Origin: Pokkaliibacter sp046614695
GTDB taxonomy: Bacteria; Pseudomonadota; Gammaproteobacteria; Pseudomonadales; Balneatricaceae
Assembly (NCBI RefSeq): GCF_046614695.1
Contig: NZ_JBKKHQ010000001.1
Coordinates: 248,001 to 312,000 of the forward strand
Direction: 5' to 3'
Length of the DNA stretch: 64,000 nt
The notes below the pieces were generated by a model. The model had not been told where the DNA came from. It saw only the letters and a program-made list of their open reading frames with translations, and made no database searches. The translations under genes were made by a program, and so were the position numbers. How positions within the stretch are numbered: position 1 is the stretch's first letter; each line of letters begins with the position of its first letter. This document shows, one piece after another, positions 51,881 through 59,688 of the stretch.

Positions 51881-54800
51881 ATGATGCTAGGAAATCGCCT
51901 GGGTCATGTCTTTATCCCCACCTCTGCATACCAGAACACGCAGCTGCCCAATCAGGGACAGCCATCCTCTGCGGCGCATCAACAAAACGGCAAGCTTTAT
52001 TACAACCCGGGTGCGATCAACCCTTACACCCGGCAGATGCTAAGTCCGCGGGACTTCTCCCGCAGCTATGAATTTCATGCCTTCAAATCCCAGTACCACG
52101 GCCAGATTGAAGAAGTGGCCGGTCATCTTTTCGAGCACAGCGAGCCTGCGAAGAAGTGGAAGCAGGAATTTACCGCCAAAGTGCAAAGCCAGAGCTTTTC
52201 CAGAAATGTGGGCGTCAGCACTCACCAGTTGCTCGAAGAAGCCTCGCAGCAGTTTCATAAGCTGGACCGCGAACGTAAGCCCATTCCGGAATGGCTGCGT
52301 GCTGCCTCCACACTGCGGGATCTGAAAACCCGCCTGTTTGATTTCCGCTCTGACGGGAAAAACCCTCATTACCCTACGGACGATGAGCTGGCGCTGGCCT
52401 ACAACGGCGTCAAGAAAGAGCTGGAAAAATTCAGCGAGATGCTGGGACAGCCAGGTTTTACTGCTGAACACAAAGCCCAGAGCACCATTGAAGTCGGCAT
52501 TGCTGCCGGTAAATGTGCGGCCGGTCTTGAGGAGGAATGTCAGCAGCAACAGGCCAACCTGCGCTCCTCCTCAGCAAGCTTACCGTTAAAGGTCGCGAAT
52601 ACCCGTGACCGCATGGCCCTTCAGCATCTTGAAGGAGTGGCCAAAGGCTTTGGTATTCGTGAGGGTGTGCTTCGCCATGCGGCGGTTGCGCTTTATAACC
52701 AGGTGCGTCATCAGAATGGTCTAGGGCCGCTGGTCGGTGAGGAAGGCAACTGGTCTACCTCCATGGAGCGCTTCCAGCGTAAGGGACACCATATTCCCAG
52801 TGTGATCAGTTCAGCCAACAAAAGTCTCAATGAAGCCCTGACTGCCACGGCTATCGTGGGGCAGCTGGCCACCGAAGGCTTCCAGACCATGCGTTCTATC
52901 GTTGCCTCCCTGCCTTCGGCTCAGGGCAAGCTGGATAAACCCATTGATGAAATGGAGATGTACAGCATTGGTCAGGAGCTGTTCAAGAACAAGGAATACA
53001 ACCAGCTTAAAGAAAGCTACGGCAAGGACTTCGACCTGCCCCTTGAGCTGCTTTTCAAGAAAGACAGCGATGATAACTACCACTTCACCGGTAACCCGAT
53101 GAAGTTTGAACTGAAAATGATGCAGTTCATGTTCGATAACAATATGGGCGTGGATACCCTGCCCAAGCCTGTGATGTCGCGTGTGTACAACGATGAGTCA
53201 GGCATTCCCGTTCGTCAGACCGTGGCACGCTGGGACGATCTGATGTTCGTTGCGGAAAACTACGGCTCCAAAAAAGGCCAGCCTGCGCCAGCCTTTGATT
53301 TTCGTACCTCGGACCATGAACTGCTGGATGCCAAGGTACTGAACCAGTTCTCAACCCGTGAATTGCAGCAAAACGCCCCTTACCAGTACACCTATAACAG
53401 TGCTCATCAGAACCAGACCCATCAGATTGAGCTTGCCCGTGGCGTTATGAAACAGGCCATGCAGAACACGGACATCAATGATTTGCTGGAGCTGCGCCCA
53501 AGCTGGTTCCAGTGGATGCAGATGAAGAAGGAAGATCAACCAACACTCAGCCTTGCCATCAACCAGATTGATGAGAAAACCAAAGGCCCGGAGCGGCTGA
53601 TCAACGCCAGCCGACTGCTGACCCAACTGGACCCACGTGGTCATTATTCCGTACTGGAAGACTCGGCACTTCAGCGTTTGATGGCACGCAGCAAGCCCGA
53701 GGACTTTATCGATCCTTTCCAGGAAAATGAACTCAGCCCATTTCTGCAGCGCGGACAGGCGACCCTTGATCCCATCACTCTGATTGATTTGCTGCGCCAG
53801 AAAGAAAGCTTCCCACCCGGCAAGCAAGGCCTGGAGCTGATTCAGGCGATGAAGCGAAGCTGTAACTACAGCGAGCCGTTCCCGGCCATTTCAGAACCGA
53901 TGAAAGCGGCGCAAAGCTATATTCTTTCCAACATGTCACCCAAGGATGCGCTGGCTCTGCCACCTGAACTGATGCGTGACCTGCCCTTGTCCGTGCTTGC
54001 CGCAGGCAGCAAACAGCTGATGCTGGAGCAACGCCAGCCCTGGCTGATGCATGCAGCGGCCCAGTGGCAGCTCAGCCAAAGCCAGCCGGTTTCCGTTAAT
54101 GATGTGCTGGATGCCACCATTCAGCATGTGCCTGCAGATGGCCAAACCATTTACTGCAAGAACCTGCTTAACCACTTCAATGCCACCAAGAGTGAACGCG
54201 TTAATGCGGCGCTCAAGCATGAATCCATGGAGCTCCTGTTCGACACTTTGGTCACACGACCTGAGGCCAAGAAGTCCAAGCACAGCCTGCACTTTAGTTT
54301 CCGCAACAAAGATGAGCATCAGAAGCTGCTCTCAGCTGCGCGCAAATACAAGGATGAGGCCACTGGCGAATCCATCATGCACATTGCCGCTCGCATGGGG
54401 AATGCCGAGGCTATTCGTGAATTTGCCGACAGCGATATGGCAGCAAGGCGCGACTTCAAAGGCAATACGCCGCTGATGAATGCCATCGCCAACCATCACG
54501 GGCCGGCAACTCAGGCATTATTGGCGGGTGATTCTCAAAAGCTGAATAAGCCCATCAGCATGAAATTCCAGAATTTTCCTCATCTGGCAGCGACCTATGG
54601 CCAGGCCTACGGCTCACGCATGGACGTCACGCCTTTGACCTGGGCGCTGATGCACAATAACAACGCCGCCGTGGCTCAGCTGATCTCTCAGGGTGCAGAT
54701 ACAGTCCGCACGGATACCTCGCCATCGCCCTTTGATATCGTGGTGAAGTCCGGCAACGTCGAAGGGATGCATTACCTGACGCAAGGGCGTCATCCGAATG

Positions 54801-55210
54801 CTCAGCGTGATTCGCTGAACCACCTCCTCAACACGACACAAAATAACAGCCCCAATCGTGTTCAGTTGGCTCAGGTGCTCATGAGCAATGGCGCTTTTGC
54901 CGATATCAATATGATGAAACGCGCAGAGAATAGCGGTGATATGCACATGCTGCGCAGCATGATCCCGCATTCTTCGCCCGTCACCCTGAACAGCTTCGAC
55001 TATCAGGGCAATTCATTACTGATGAACGCCATTGGCCGTAATGATCTGGAAACCACCATGCTGTTGTTACAGCACGGAGCCGATCCCCAGGCCCGCAACA
55101 TGTATGGTCGTAACGTCTTTAATATGCAGATGTCAGCGGACATGTACGAACTGCTGCAGCAGCGTGAAGCGTTCCGTCAATACGAACCGGCTCATATGCG
55201 CTTCCAGTAA
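51881..55210 (+). CDS. Giant ankyrin-repeat, effector-like protein (1109 aa), paralog 2
   Basis: A 1109-residue paralog of the preceding protein, no signal peptide or membrane helices. The N-terminus is Gln/Ser/Asn-rich (QNTQLPNQGQPSSAAHQQNG). Shared blocks include HYPTDDELALAYNG (163-176), GKCAAGLEEECQQQQ (210-224), LVGEEGNWSTS (284-294) and DDNYHFTGNPMKFEL (397-411). Only one ~154-residue unit (575-727) is present, with GLELIQAMKRSC. Ankyrin repeats run from about 840 to 1085 (LLLQHGADPQARNMYGRNVF). Adjacent ATGs at 51881 and 51884 follow GGAG; comparison with paralog 1 favours the second. Tandem duplication and a common promoter indicate shared regulation and related function. Confidence 0.82.
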   Translation: MMLGNRLGHVFIPTSAYQNTQLPNQGQPSSAAHQQNGKLYYNPGAINPYTRQMLSPRDFSRSYEFHAFKSQYHGQIEEVAGHLFEHSEPAKKWKQEFTAKVQSQSFSRNVGVSTHQLLEEASQQFHKLDRERKPIPEWLRAASTLRDLKTRLFDFRSDGKNPHYPTDDELALAYNGVKKELEKFSEMLGQPGFTAEHKAQSTIEVGIAAGKCAAGLEEECQQQQANLRSSSASLPLKVANTRDRMALQHLEGVAKGFGIREGVLRHAAVALYNQVRHQNGLGPLVGEEGNWSTSMERFQRKGHHIPSVISSANKSLNEALTATAIVGQLATEGFQTMRSIVASLPSAQGKLDKPIDEMEMYSIGQELFKNKEYNQLKESYGKDFDLPLELLFKKDSDDNYHFTGNPMKFELKMMQFMFDNNMGVDTLPKPVMSRVYNDESGIPVRQTVARWDDLMFVAENYGSKKGQPAPAFDFRTSDHELLDAKVLNQFSTRELQQNAPYQYTYNSAHQNQTHQIELARGVMKQAMQNTDINDLLELRPSWFQWMQMKKEDQPTLSLAINQIDEKTKGPERLINASRLLTQLDPRGHYSVLEDSALQRLMARSKPEDFIDPFQENELSPFLQRGQATLDPITLIDLLRQKESFPPGKQGLELIQAMKRSCNYSEPFPAISEPMKAAQSYILSNMSPKDALALPPELMRDLPLSVLAAGSKQLMLEQRQPWLMHAAAQWQLSQSQPVSVNDVLDATIQHVPADGQTIYCKNLLNHFNATKSERVNAALKHESMELLFDTLVTRPEAKKSKHSLHFSFRNKDEHQKLLSAARKYKDEATGESIMHIAARMGNAEAIREFADSDMAARRDFKGNTPLMNAIANHHGPATQALLAGDSQKLNKPISMKFQNFPHLAATYGQAYGSRMDVTPLTWALMHNNNAAVAQLISQGADTVRTDTSPSPFDIVVKSGNVEGMHYLTQGRHPNAQRDSLNHLLNTTQNNSPNRVQLAQVLMSNGAFADINMMKRAENSGDMHMLRSMIPHSSPVTLNSFDYQGNSLLMNAIGRNDLETTMLLLQHGADPQARNMYGRNVFNMQMSADMYELLQQREAFRQYEPAHMRFQ

Positions 55211-55231
55211 AGGTTTTTTTGAGGCACAAAA

Positions 55232-55251
55232 AAGGGGCCATTGAGCCCCTT
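55232..55251. terminator. Terminator after paralog 2
   Basis: Stem AAGGGGC / GCCCCTT with a six-base loop, an A-run on the left and a pyrimidine-rich TCTCCTTTT on the right; it can serve the plus-strand gene and, through the A-run, the convergent yciI-like gene. Confidence 0.83.
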
Positions 55252-55285
55252 CTCCTTTTACCCTTTTACCCTTCTCTCATTAAAC

Positions 55286-55594
55286 CTAGCTCGCCAGCCG
55301 TACGGGATTCAGCGCTTCATCCCCCACCACGGTGATCCACTCTTTGATGTGCCAGGCTTTCACGATACCACTGGTCACATAAACATCACCGGAGACAAAT
55401 TCCTCAACAGCTCTGCGGTCATGGGCCTTAAACACCAGCACCCCCTGCGGGTTGCCTTCCATGGTGGCACCACCCAGCACCAGCAAACCATCATTCACGG
55501 CCAGATTGCAGTAGGCCAGATGCTCGGCACGGTAGCGCTCACGCTTTTCCGGGTAATCAAAGACATAATCGTAAACTAGCAGGAAATGTTTCAC
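55286..55594 (-). CDS. YciI-like protein
   Basis: A 102-residue YCII-family protein. GTG 55594 (VKHFLLVYDYVFDYPEKR) has AGAGGAG upstream. The family His-Asp pair is likely in RAEHLAYCNLAVNDGLLVLGGA and VLVFKAHDRRAVEEFVSGDVYV. Members are small ferredoxin-like proteins of mostly unknown, possibly dehalogenase-like or hydrolase-like, function. It stands alone, convergent with paralog 2. Confidence 0.87.
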   Translation of the reverse strand: MKHFLLVYDYVFDYPEKRERYRAEHLAYCNLAVNDGLLVLGGATMEGNPQGVLVFKAHDRRAVEEFVSGDVYVTSGIVKAWHIKEWITVVGDEALNPVRLAS

Positions 55595-55766
55595 GGATCG
55601 GCTCCTCTGTGGATGCTGATGCTTCTCCCTTGCCATTCCTTCCCTTTACAGACCTCAAGCGATGCCTCTGCGATTGTGCACCTGCAAAACTTCTGGGGTC
55701 AGTTCAAAGAATGAGCAAGAAAAAAGACTGCACCAACCATGACTAAATTTATGGCCCAGCGTGCTT

Positions 55767-56678
55767 CTAGCTCTCCAGCGCCATCCCCTGAGCACGCCAG
55801 TGCTCGATGTCCTTACTTGGCGGCAAGCCGAACATCCGTGCGTATTCACGGCTGAACTGCGACGGGCTCTCATAGCCCACCTGATGCCCGGCCTGAGCGA
55901 TATCACACTGGCGGGAGAACATCAGGCTCCGCGCTTCCTGCAGGCGAAGCTGCTTCTGAAACTGCAGTGGCGTCATATTGGTGACGGCCTTGAAGTGCTG
56001 GAAAAACGCCGCGGAACTCATGCTGGTGAGATTGAGCAGCTCTTCAATATCAAAGGGCTTGCGAAACCCTTCGCGCAGATGAGCGATGGCGCTGGAAATA
56101 CGGCGAAGACGGCTGTCCTGCTGGGCGATCTGCATCAGCATCGCGGCAGACTGCCCCTGCGCCAGCCAGTAAAGCATTTCCCGCTCCGCCAGCGGTGCCA
56201 GATAGTTCAGGTCTTCCGGTTGCCCATCAAGCAGAGAGACCAGACGCAAAGTCGCATCCAGCAGGCGCTGATTAATTTCATTCACCACCACCCCCGAGGT
56301 CGTGCCGCGCATGGCCGGAGGCTGGATGTTCAGCTCCAGCAGCATGGAGCTCAGGCTTTGCTGGTCCAGTGTCAGCTTAAGGCCCAGATAAGGCTTCTCG
56401 ATACTGGCCTCGGTCACACAGCCGGATGCCGGCATATCCACCGAGACGATCAGGTATTTGGAAGCATCGTAGTGATAGACCTCCTGACCGACCATCGCCT
56501 TTTTTGCCCCCTGCAGAATCATGCAGACCGAGGCTTCATGCACCCCATGATGAACCATGTTGGGCGTGGTGCTTCTGACCAGTGTCAGGCGCTCAAACGC
56601 GGTTTTGAAAACGCCATCCTGCGAACAATGACGGTTAACCAGATCAAGCAGTTCGCGATTTCGAATCGCTGTATCCAT
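55767..56678 (-). CDS. AraC-family regulator, last gene of the SDR operon
   Basis: A 303-residue AraC regulator with an AraC_N domain (residues 25-165: VCMILQGAKKAMVGQEVYHYDASKYLIVSVDMPASG) and C-terminal helix-turn-helix pair (about 195-290: MSSAAFFQHFKAVTNMTPLQFQKQLRLQEARSLM and AGHQVGYESPSQFSREYARMFG). ATG 56678 overlaps the previous gene's stop in TGATG, so it is translationally coupled. This position suggests autoregulation of the whole SDR/ABM operon. Confidence 0.88.
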   Translation of the reverse strand: MDTAIRNRELLDLVNRHCSQDGVFKTAFERLTLVRSTTPNMVHHGVHEASVCMILQGAKKAMVGQEVYHYDASKYLIVSVDMPASGCVTEASIEKPYLGLKLTLDQQSLSSMLLELNIQPPAMRGTTSGVVVNEINQRLLDATLRLVSLLDGQPEDLNYLAPLAEREMLYWLAQGQSAAMLMQIAQQDSRLRRISSAIAHLREGFRKPFDIEELLNLTSMSSAAFFQHFKAVTNMTPLQFQKQLRLQEARSLMFSRQCDIAQAGHQVGYESPSQFSREYARMFGLPPSKDIEHWRAQGMALES

Positions 56679-57223
56679 CAGACAGATTTCCTGTAGTTGG
56701 CCCGGCAAGCTGCGCTTGGGGCCGATGTCGATTCGGGATAAAGAATCATGCCGGCGTGATGGAGCACGCCGTCAATAAAATAGCCCTGGGTGGCGTATCC
56801 TGCATCATCGCAATAGTCGATTTTGTTGCGGTAGATCCGGTATCGCCCCTGATACGCCAACTGGTGCCGGCCACGGTGTTCCAGATAGCGACCATCCGGC
56901 AGCAGCGACTGGCAGATAAAACCATCAGCACTGATCCAGCGGCCCCAGTAGCCTTTTGCCGCTTGCAGACCGGCGCGCTGCGCCAGTGACTGCCACAGGC
57001 TTTGGCGTAAACTGGCCAGAGGGCGAATCAGCCGCTTCAGTCCATGCCAAAGCCGGCGGCGCGCCAGACGCCAGTAACCCAACTGCCCTAAACGAAACCG
57101 GCGGCGCTGGGTGCGGGGTTCATGACCCCGGCACACCAGCCAGCAATACGCCGGAATTTTGCGCCGTTTCAGCATCGCGCGGTGTTCTGCGCCGGATACC
57201 TTTTCCGAATCCTCGCCACTCAT
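56678..57223 (-). CDS. Atu4866-domain protein
   Basis: A 181-residue protein read from ATG 57223, which overlaps the upstream stop in ATGA. The first 90 residues are very Arg-rich (RTQRRRFRLGQLGYWRLARRRLWHGLKR). The C-terminal 85 resemble the Atu4866 beta-barrel family: YWGRWISADGFICQSLLPDGRYLEHRG, GRYRIYRNKIDYCDDAGYATQGYFIDGVLHHAGM. The family is of unknown function and often sits beside AraC/SDR genes. The basic N-terminus is unusual for it. A longer reading to 57268 would run into the ABM gene. Confidence 0.7.
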   Translation of the reverse strand: MSGEDSEKVSGAEHRAMLKRRKIPAYCWLVCRGHEPRTQRRRFRLGQLGYWRLARRRLWHGLKRLIRPLASLRQSLWQSLAQRAGLQAAKGYWGRWISADGFICQSLLPDGRYLEHRGRHQLAYQGRYRIYRNKIDYCDDAGYATQGYFIDGVLHHAGMILYPESTSAPSAACRANYRKSV

Positions 57224-57669
57224 CCGCCCCACCCACTGGCCACACGCCATTCCGAAGAGGCAGGCCACAGGGGAAAGTTTCTGCCTGCGTCATTTCGCTC
57301 TGAAGTCTCGGGTTCTGCATTCGGAATGGCGCTCTCATTCACGGCAGCCGCCGCCAGCCTCTGGTAGTGAAAAAGATCATAGACGCCATCCACCAGCTCA
57401 TTTTGCAGCGCGATAAAGTCCTTCATGTGTGAGGTACGAAAATGTGCCTGCTGACTGGCGATATCCTGCCAATGCTCATAGCTAAACCAGAGGCTGGGGT
57501 CATCCAGCGATTGATGCACCTCAAAACTGTGGCAACCGGCTTCCTGACGGCTCGCGGCAATCAAGGACTGCAGCGCTTCGCCAAGGGCCTGGTTACGACC
57601 TTCACGGGCACGGATAAACGCCAGTACGGTAATACCCTGTTCGGTATCGAGTGATGATGTGGGGAGCAT
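57220..57669 (-). CDS. Antibiotic-biosynthesis-monooxygenase (ABM) domain protein
   Basis: A 149-residue protein; the ABM ferredoxin-like fold spans about residues 10-100 (GITVLAFIRAREGRNQALGEALQSLIAASRQEAGCHSFEVHQSLDDPSLWFSYEHW in parts, then HFRTSHMKDF). Start ATG 57669 lies 12 bp after the SDR stop. The C-terminal tail (about 40 residues) has no family character, and the stop overlaps the Atu4866-type gene start. The role may be quinone or small-aromatic oxidation or heme-independent oxygenation. Confidence 0.82.
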   Translation of the reverse strand: MLPTSSLDTEQGITVLAFIRAREGRNQALGEALQSLIAASRQEAGCHSFEVHQSLDDPSLWFSYEHWQDIASQQAHFRTSHMKDFIALQNELVDGVYDLFHYQRLAAAAVNESAIPNAEPETSERNDAGRNFPLWPASSEWRVASGWGG

Positions 57670-57680
57670 AGTCCTGATCC

Positions 57681-58661
57681 TCAAGCCATGGCGACGATGC
57701 CGCGGTGATAAACCCCGTCATCATCCTGCTGTTGTAGGGCGGCGCCATCGTCGGCGTCTTCGACAAAATCGGTGGAAAGGCTCAGCATTTTCCAGCTGTT
57801 CATCTCGGTCTGTCGTTCCTTGAGAGCATCCTTGATGTAGCCATAAGCATCCGAGCCCGCGATAAAGCGCTTCGGTTGCACGGCTTCACGGCTTAGTGCC
57901 AGCAAGGCACTGGCGAGTCGGGCAGGATCGCCCTGCTGGCGGTGGTTCATCGCATCATTGGACTCCCGCAACGTTTTTCCGGGCTGCTGATAATCCTCAA
58001 TGGCGCTGTCTTCATAACGCACCGATGCCTTGTCGAGAAAATCCGTACGCATGTAGCCAGCTTCCACCAGCGTAACGCTGATACCAAACTCACTGACTTC
58101 CTGCGCCAGGCTTTCCGAGAACCCTTCAATGGCAAACTTACTGGCGGCATACAGGCTCGCACCGGCAAAGCCGACCACGCCACACACCGACGAGAGGTTA
58201 TAAATCTGGCCGGAACGTTGTTCCCGCATCAGTGGCAGCACCTGTCGGGTCACATCCATGACGCCAAACACGTTGGTATCGAACTGCTGACGGGCACGCA
58301 CCGGATGAATGTCCTCGAAATAGCCCAGCTGACCGTAACCGGCGTTATTGACCAGCACATCCACCCGACCGAATTGCTCGCGCACATGACAGACGGCGGC
58401 CTGAATGCTTTCACTGCGGGAAATATCCATGGCCTGCAGGCTAAGATTCGCTTTCTCGGCGGCCGTAACATCAGCAAAAGCGGCTTTGAGCTTTTTAAGA
58501 TTGCGCGCCGTCGCCACAACATGCTGACCTTCACGCAGGGCTTCGCGGGCAATGCTGTGGCCGATACCGCGATTGGCACCGGTAATCAGCCACACTCGTG
58601 ACTGCAGGGGGTTGGACTTCTGCCGGATCGGCAGCGTGGTGGGATTCAAGTCGCTGATCAT
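57681..58661 (-). CDS. Short-chain dehydrogenase/reductase
   Basis: A 326-residue SDR, longer than the usual ~250 by an extended C-terminus. The NAD(P)-binding motif is LITGANRGIGHSIAREAL near residue 24, NNAG occurs at about 105, the catalytic serine precedes Y-x-x-x-K in ASLYAASKFAIEGFSESLA. ATG 58661 follows GGGAGAG; an upstream start would add 12 residues. It heads a four-gene operon with ABM, Atu4866-type and AraC genes. Substrate unknown. Confidence 0.9.
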   Translation of the reverse strand: MISDLNPTTLPIRQKSNPLQSRVWLITGANRGIGHSIAREALREGQHVVATARNLKKLKAAFADVTAAEKANLSLQAMDISRSESIQAAVCHVREQFGRVDVLVNNAGYGQLGYFEDIHPVRARQQFDTNVFGVMDVTRQVLPLMREQRSGQIYNLSSVCGVVGFAGASLYAASKFAIEGFSESLAQEVSEFGISVTLVEAGYMRTDFLDKASVRYEDSAIEDYQQPGKTLRESNDAMNHRQQGDPARLASALLALSREAVQPKRFIAGSDAYGYIKDALKERQTEMNSWKMLSLSTDFVEDADDGAALQQQDDDGVYHRGIVAMA

Positions 58662-58839
58662 TGACGCTCTCCCGAAGAGGTATGAGGGGTATCGCATACC
58701 GTTAGGATCGCAAATGACAGCCTTTAGGCGTTAGACGGATGATCCGGGGTTCTTGCCCAATATTCCAGCATGGGCCACATTAGCCCTTCATCAAGGATAA
58801 AAACGTTCCGGCACGCCGCAGACTCAGCAGGGAGATCCC

Positions 58840-59616
58840 ATGGCAGGCGCACATCCATGGACCAGGCAACAACTACTGATCGCCTTTGATCTGTACTGCC
58901 AACTCCCCTTCGGGCGCTTTCATTCACGTAATCCGCAGATTATTGAGTGGGCAACCCGTCTTGGCCGAACCCCCTCTGCACTTGCCATGAAGCTTGCCAA
59001 TATCGCCAGCGTTGATCCCCAGTTTATTGCCACTGGTCGTGCAGGGCTTGCAGGCGCCTCGCGCAGTGATAAAGCCATGTGGGAGGAAATGACTCAGGAT
59101 TGGGACGGTTTTGCCGTCGCTATTGAGCAGGCCAAAGCGGCGCTCAGCGGAATTCCTGCTGATACCAACGACGTGAGAGAAAAGCAGGCTGCCGATTATC
59201 TGGGCGTTGACCGCCTCATTACGGCAAAAGCACGTGTGGGACAAACCGCCTTTCGACATGCAGTACTCAGTGCTTATGAGCACCGCTGTTGTATTAGCGG
59301 TCTGGATGCACCTGAGCTGTTAATTGCCAGCCATATCGTGCCCTGGAGTGCAGAAGCTCAGCACCGTAAAAATCCCAGTAATGGCTTATGCCTTTCGGCG
59401 CTGCATGATCGGGCCTTTGATCAGGGCATGATTTGTCTGGATAACGAATTCAAAGTGCAGGTATCTGAGCGACTTAAAGCCTCCGACAACCGCTTTATGT
59501 CGACCAGCCTGCTAGTATTTGCCGGCCAACCGATTCAGTTACCCGACAAATTTCAGCCAGACCCGGCTTTTATCGCCTATCACCGCGAACATATCTTTAT
59601 GGATAACCGCGCCTGA
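58840..59616 (+). CDS. HNH endonuclease (putative restriction-type)
   Basis: A 258-residue protein. The C-terminal HNH core is EHRCCISGLDAPELLIASHIVPWS, then NPSNGLCLSALHDRAFDQGMI: cysteine, SHI-type first histidine, asparagine and last histidine in the usual order. The N-terminal 85 residues (LLIAFDLYCQLPFGRFHSRNPQII and ALAMKLANIASVDPQF) match the helical domain common in this HNH subfamily annotated as putative restriction endonucleases. No methylase is next to it. GGGAG precedes the ATG. It is convergent with recD. Confidence 0.85.
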   Translation: MAGAHPWTRQQLLIAFDLYCQLPFGRFHSRNPQIIEWATRLGRTPSALAMKLANIASVDPQFIATGRAGLAGASRSDKAMWEEMTQDWDGFAVAIEQAKAALSGIPADTNDVREKQAADYLGVDRLITAKARVGQTAFRHAVLSAYEHRCCISGLDAPELLIASHIVPWSAEAQHRKNPSNGLCLSALHDRAFDQGMICLDNEFKVQVSERLKASDNRFMSTSLLVFAGQPIQLPDKFQPDPAFIAYHREHIFMDNRA

Positions 59617-59644
59617 GATCTTCAACACAGTTAAGAGTAAGGAG

Positions 59645-59688
59645 CGAAGAGCTAAGAGCTAGGAGCTAGGAGCTGGAAGCTAAGCGCT
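59645..59688. repeat. Short degenerate tandem repeat (AGGAGCT-type)
   Basis: About six imperfect copies of a seven-base unit such as AAGAGCT, AGGAGCT, GGAAGCT lie between the HNH gene and recD and run into the recD stop. Direct observation; function unknown. Confidence 0.7.
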
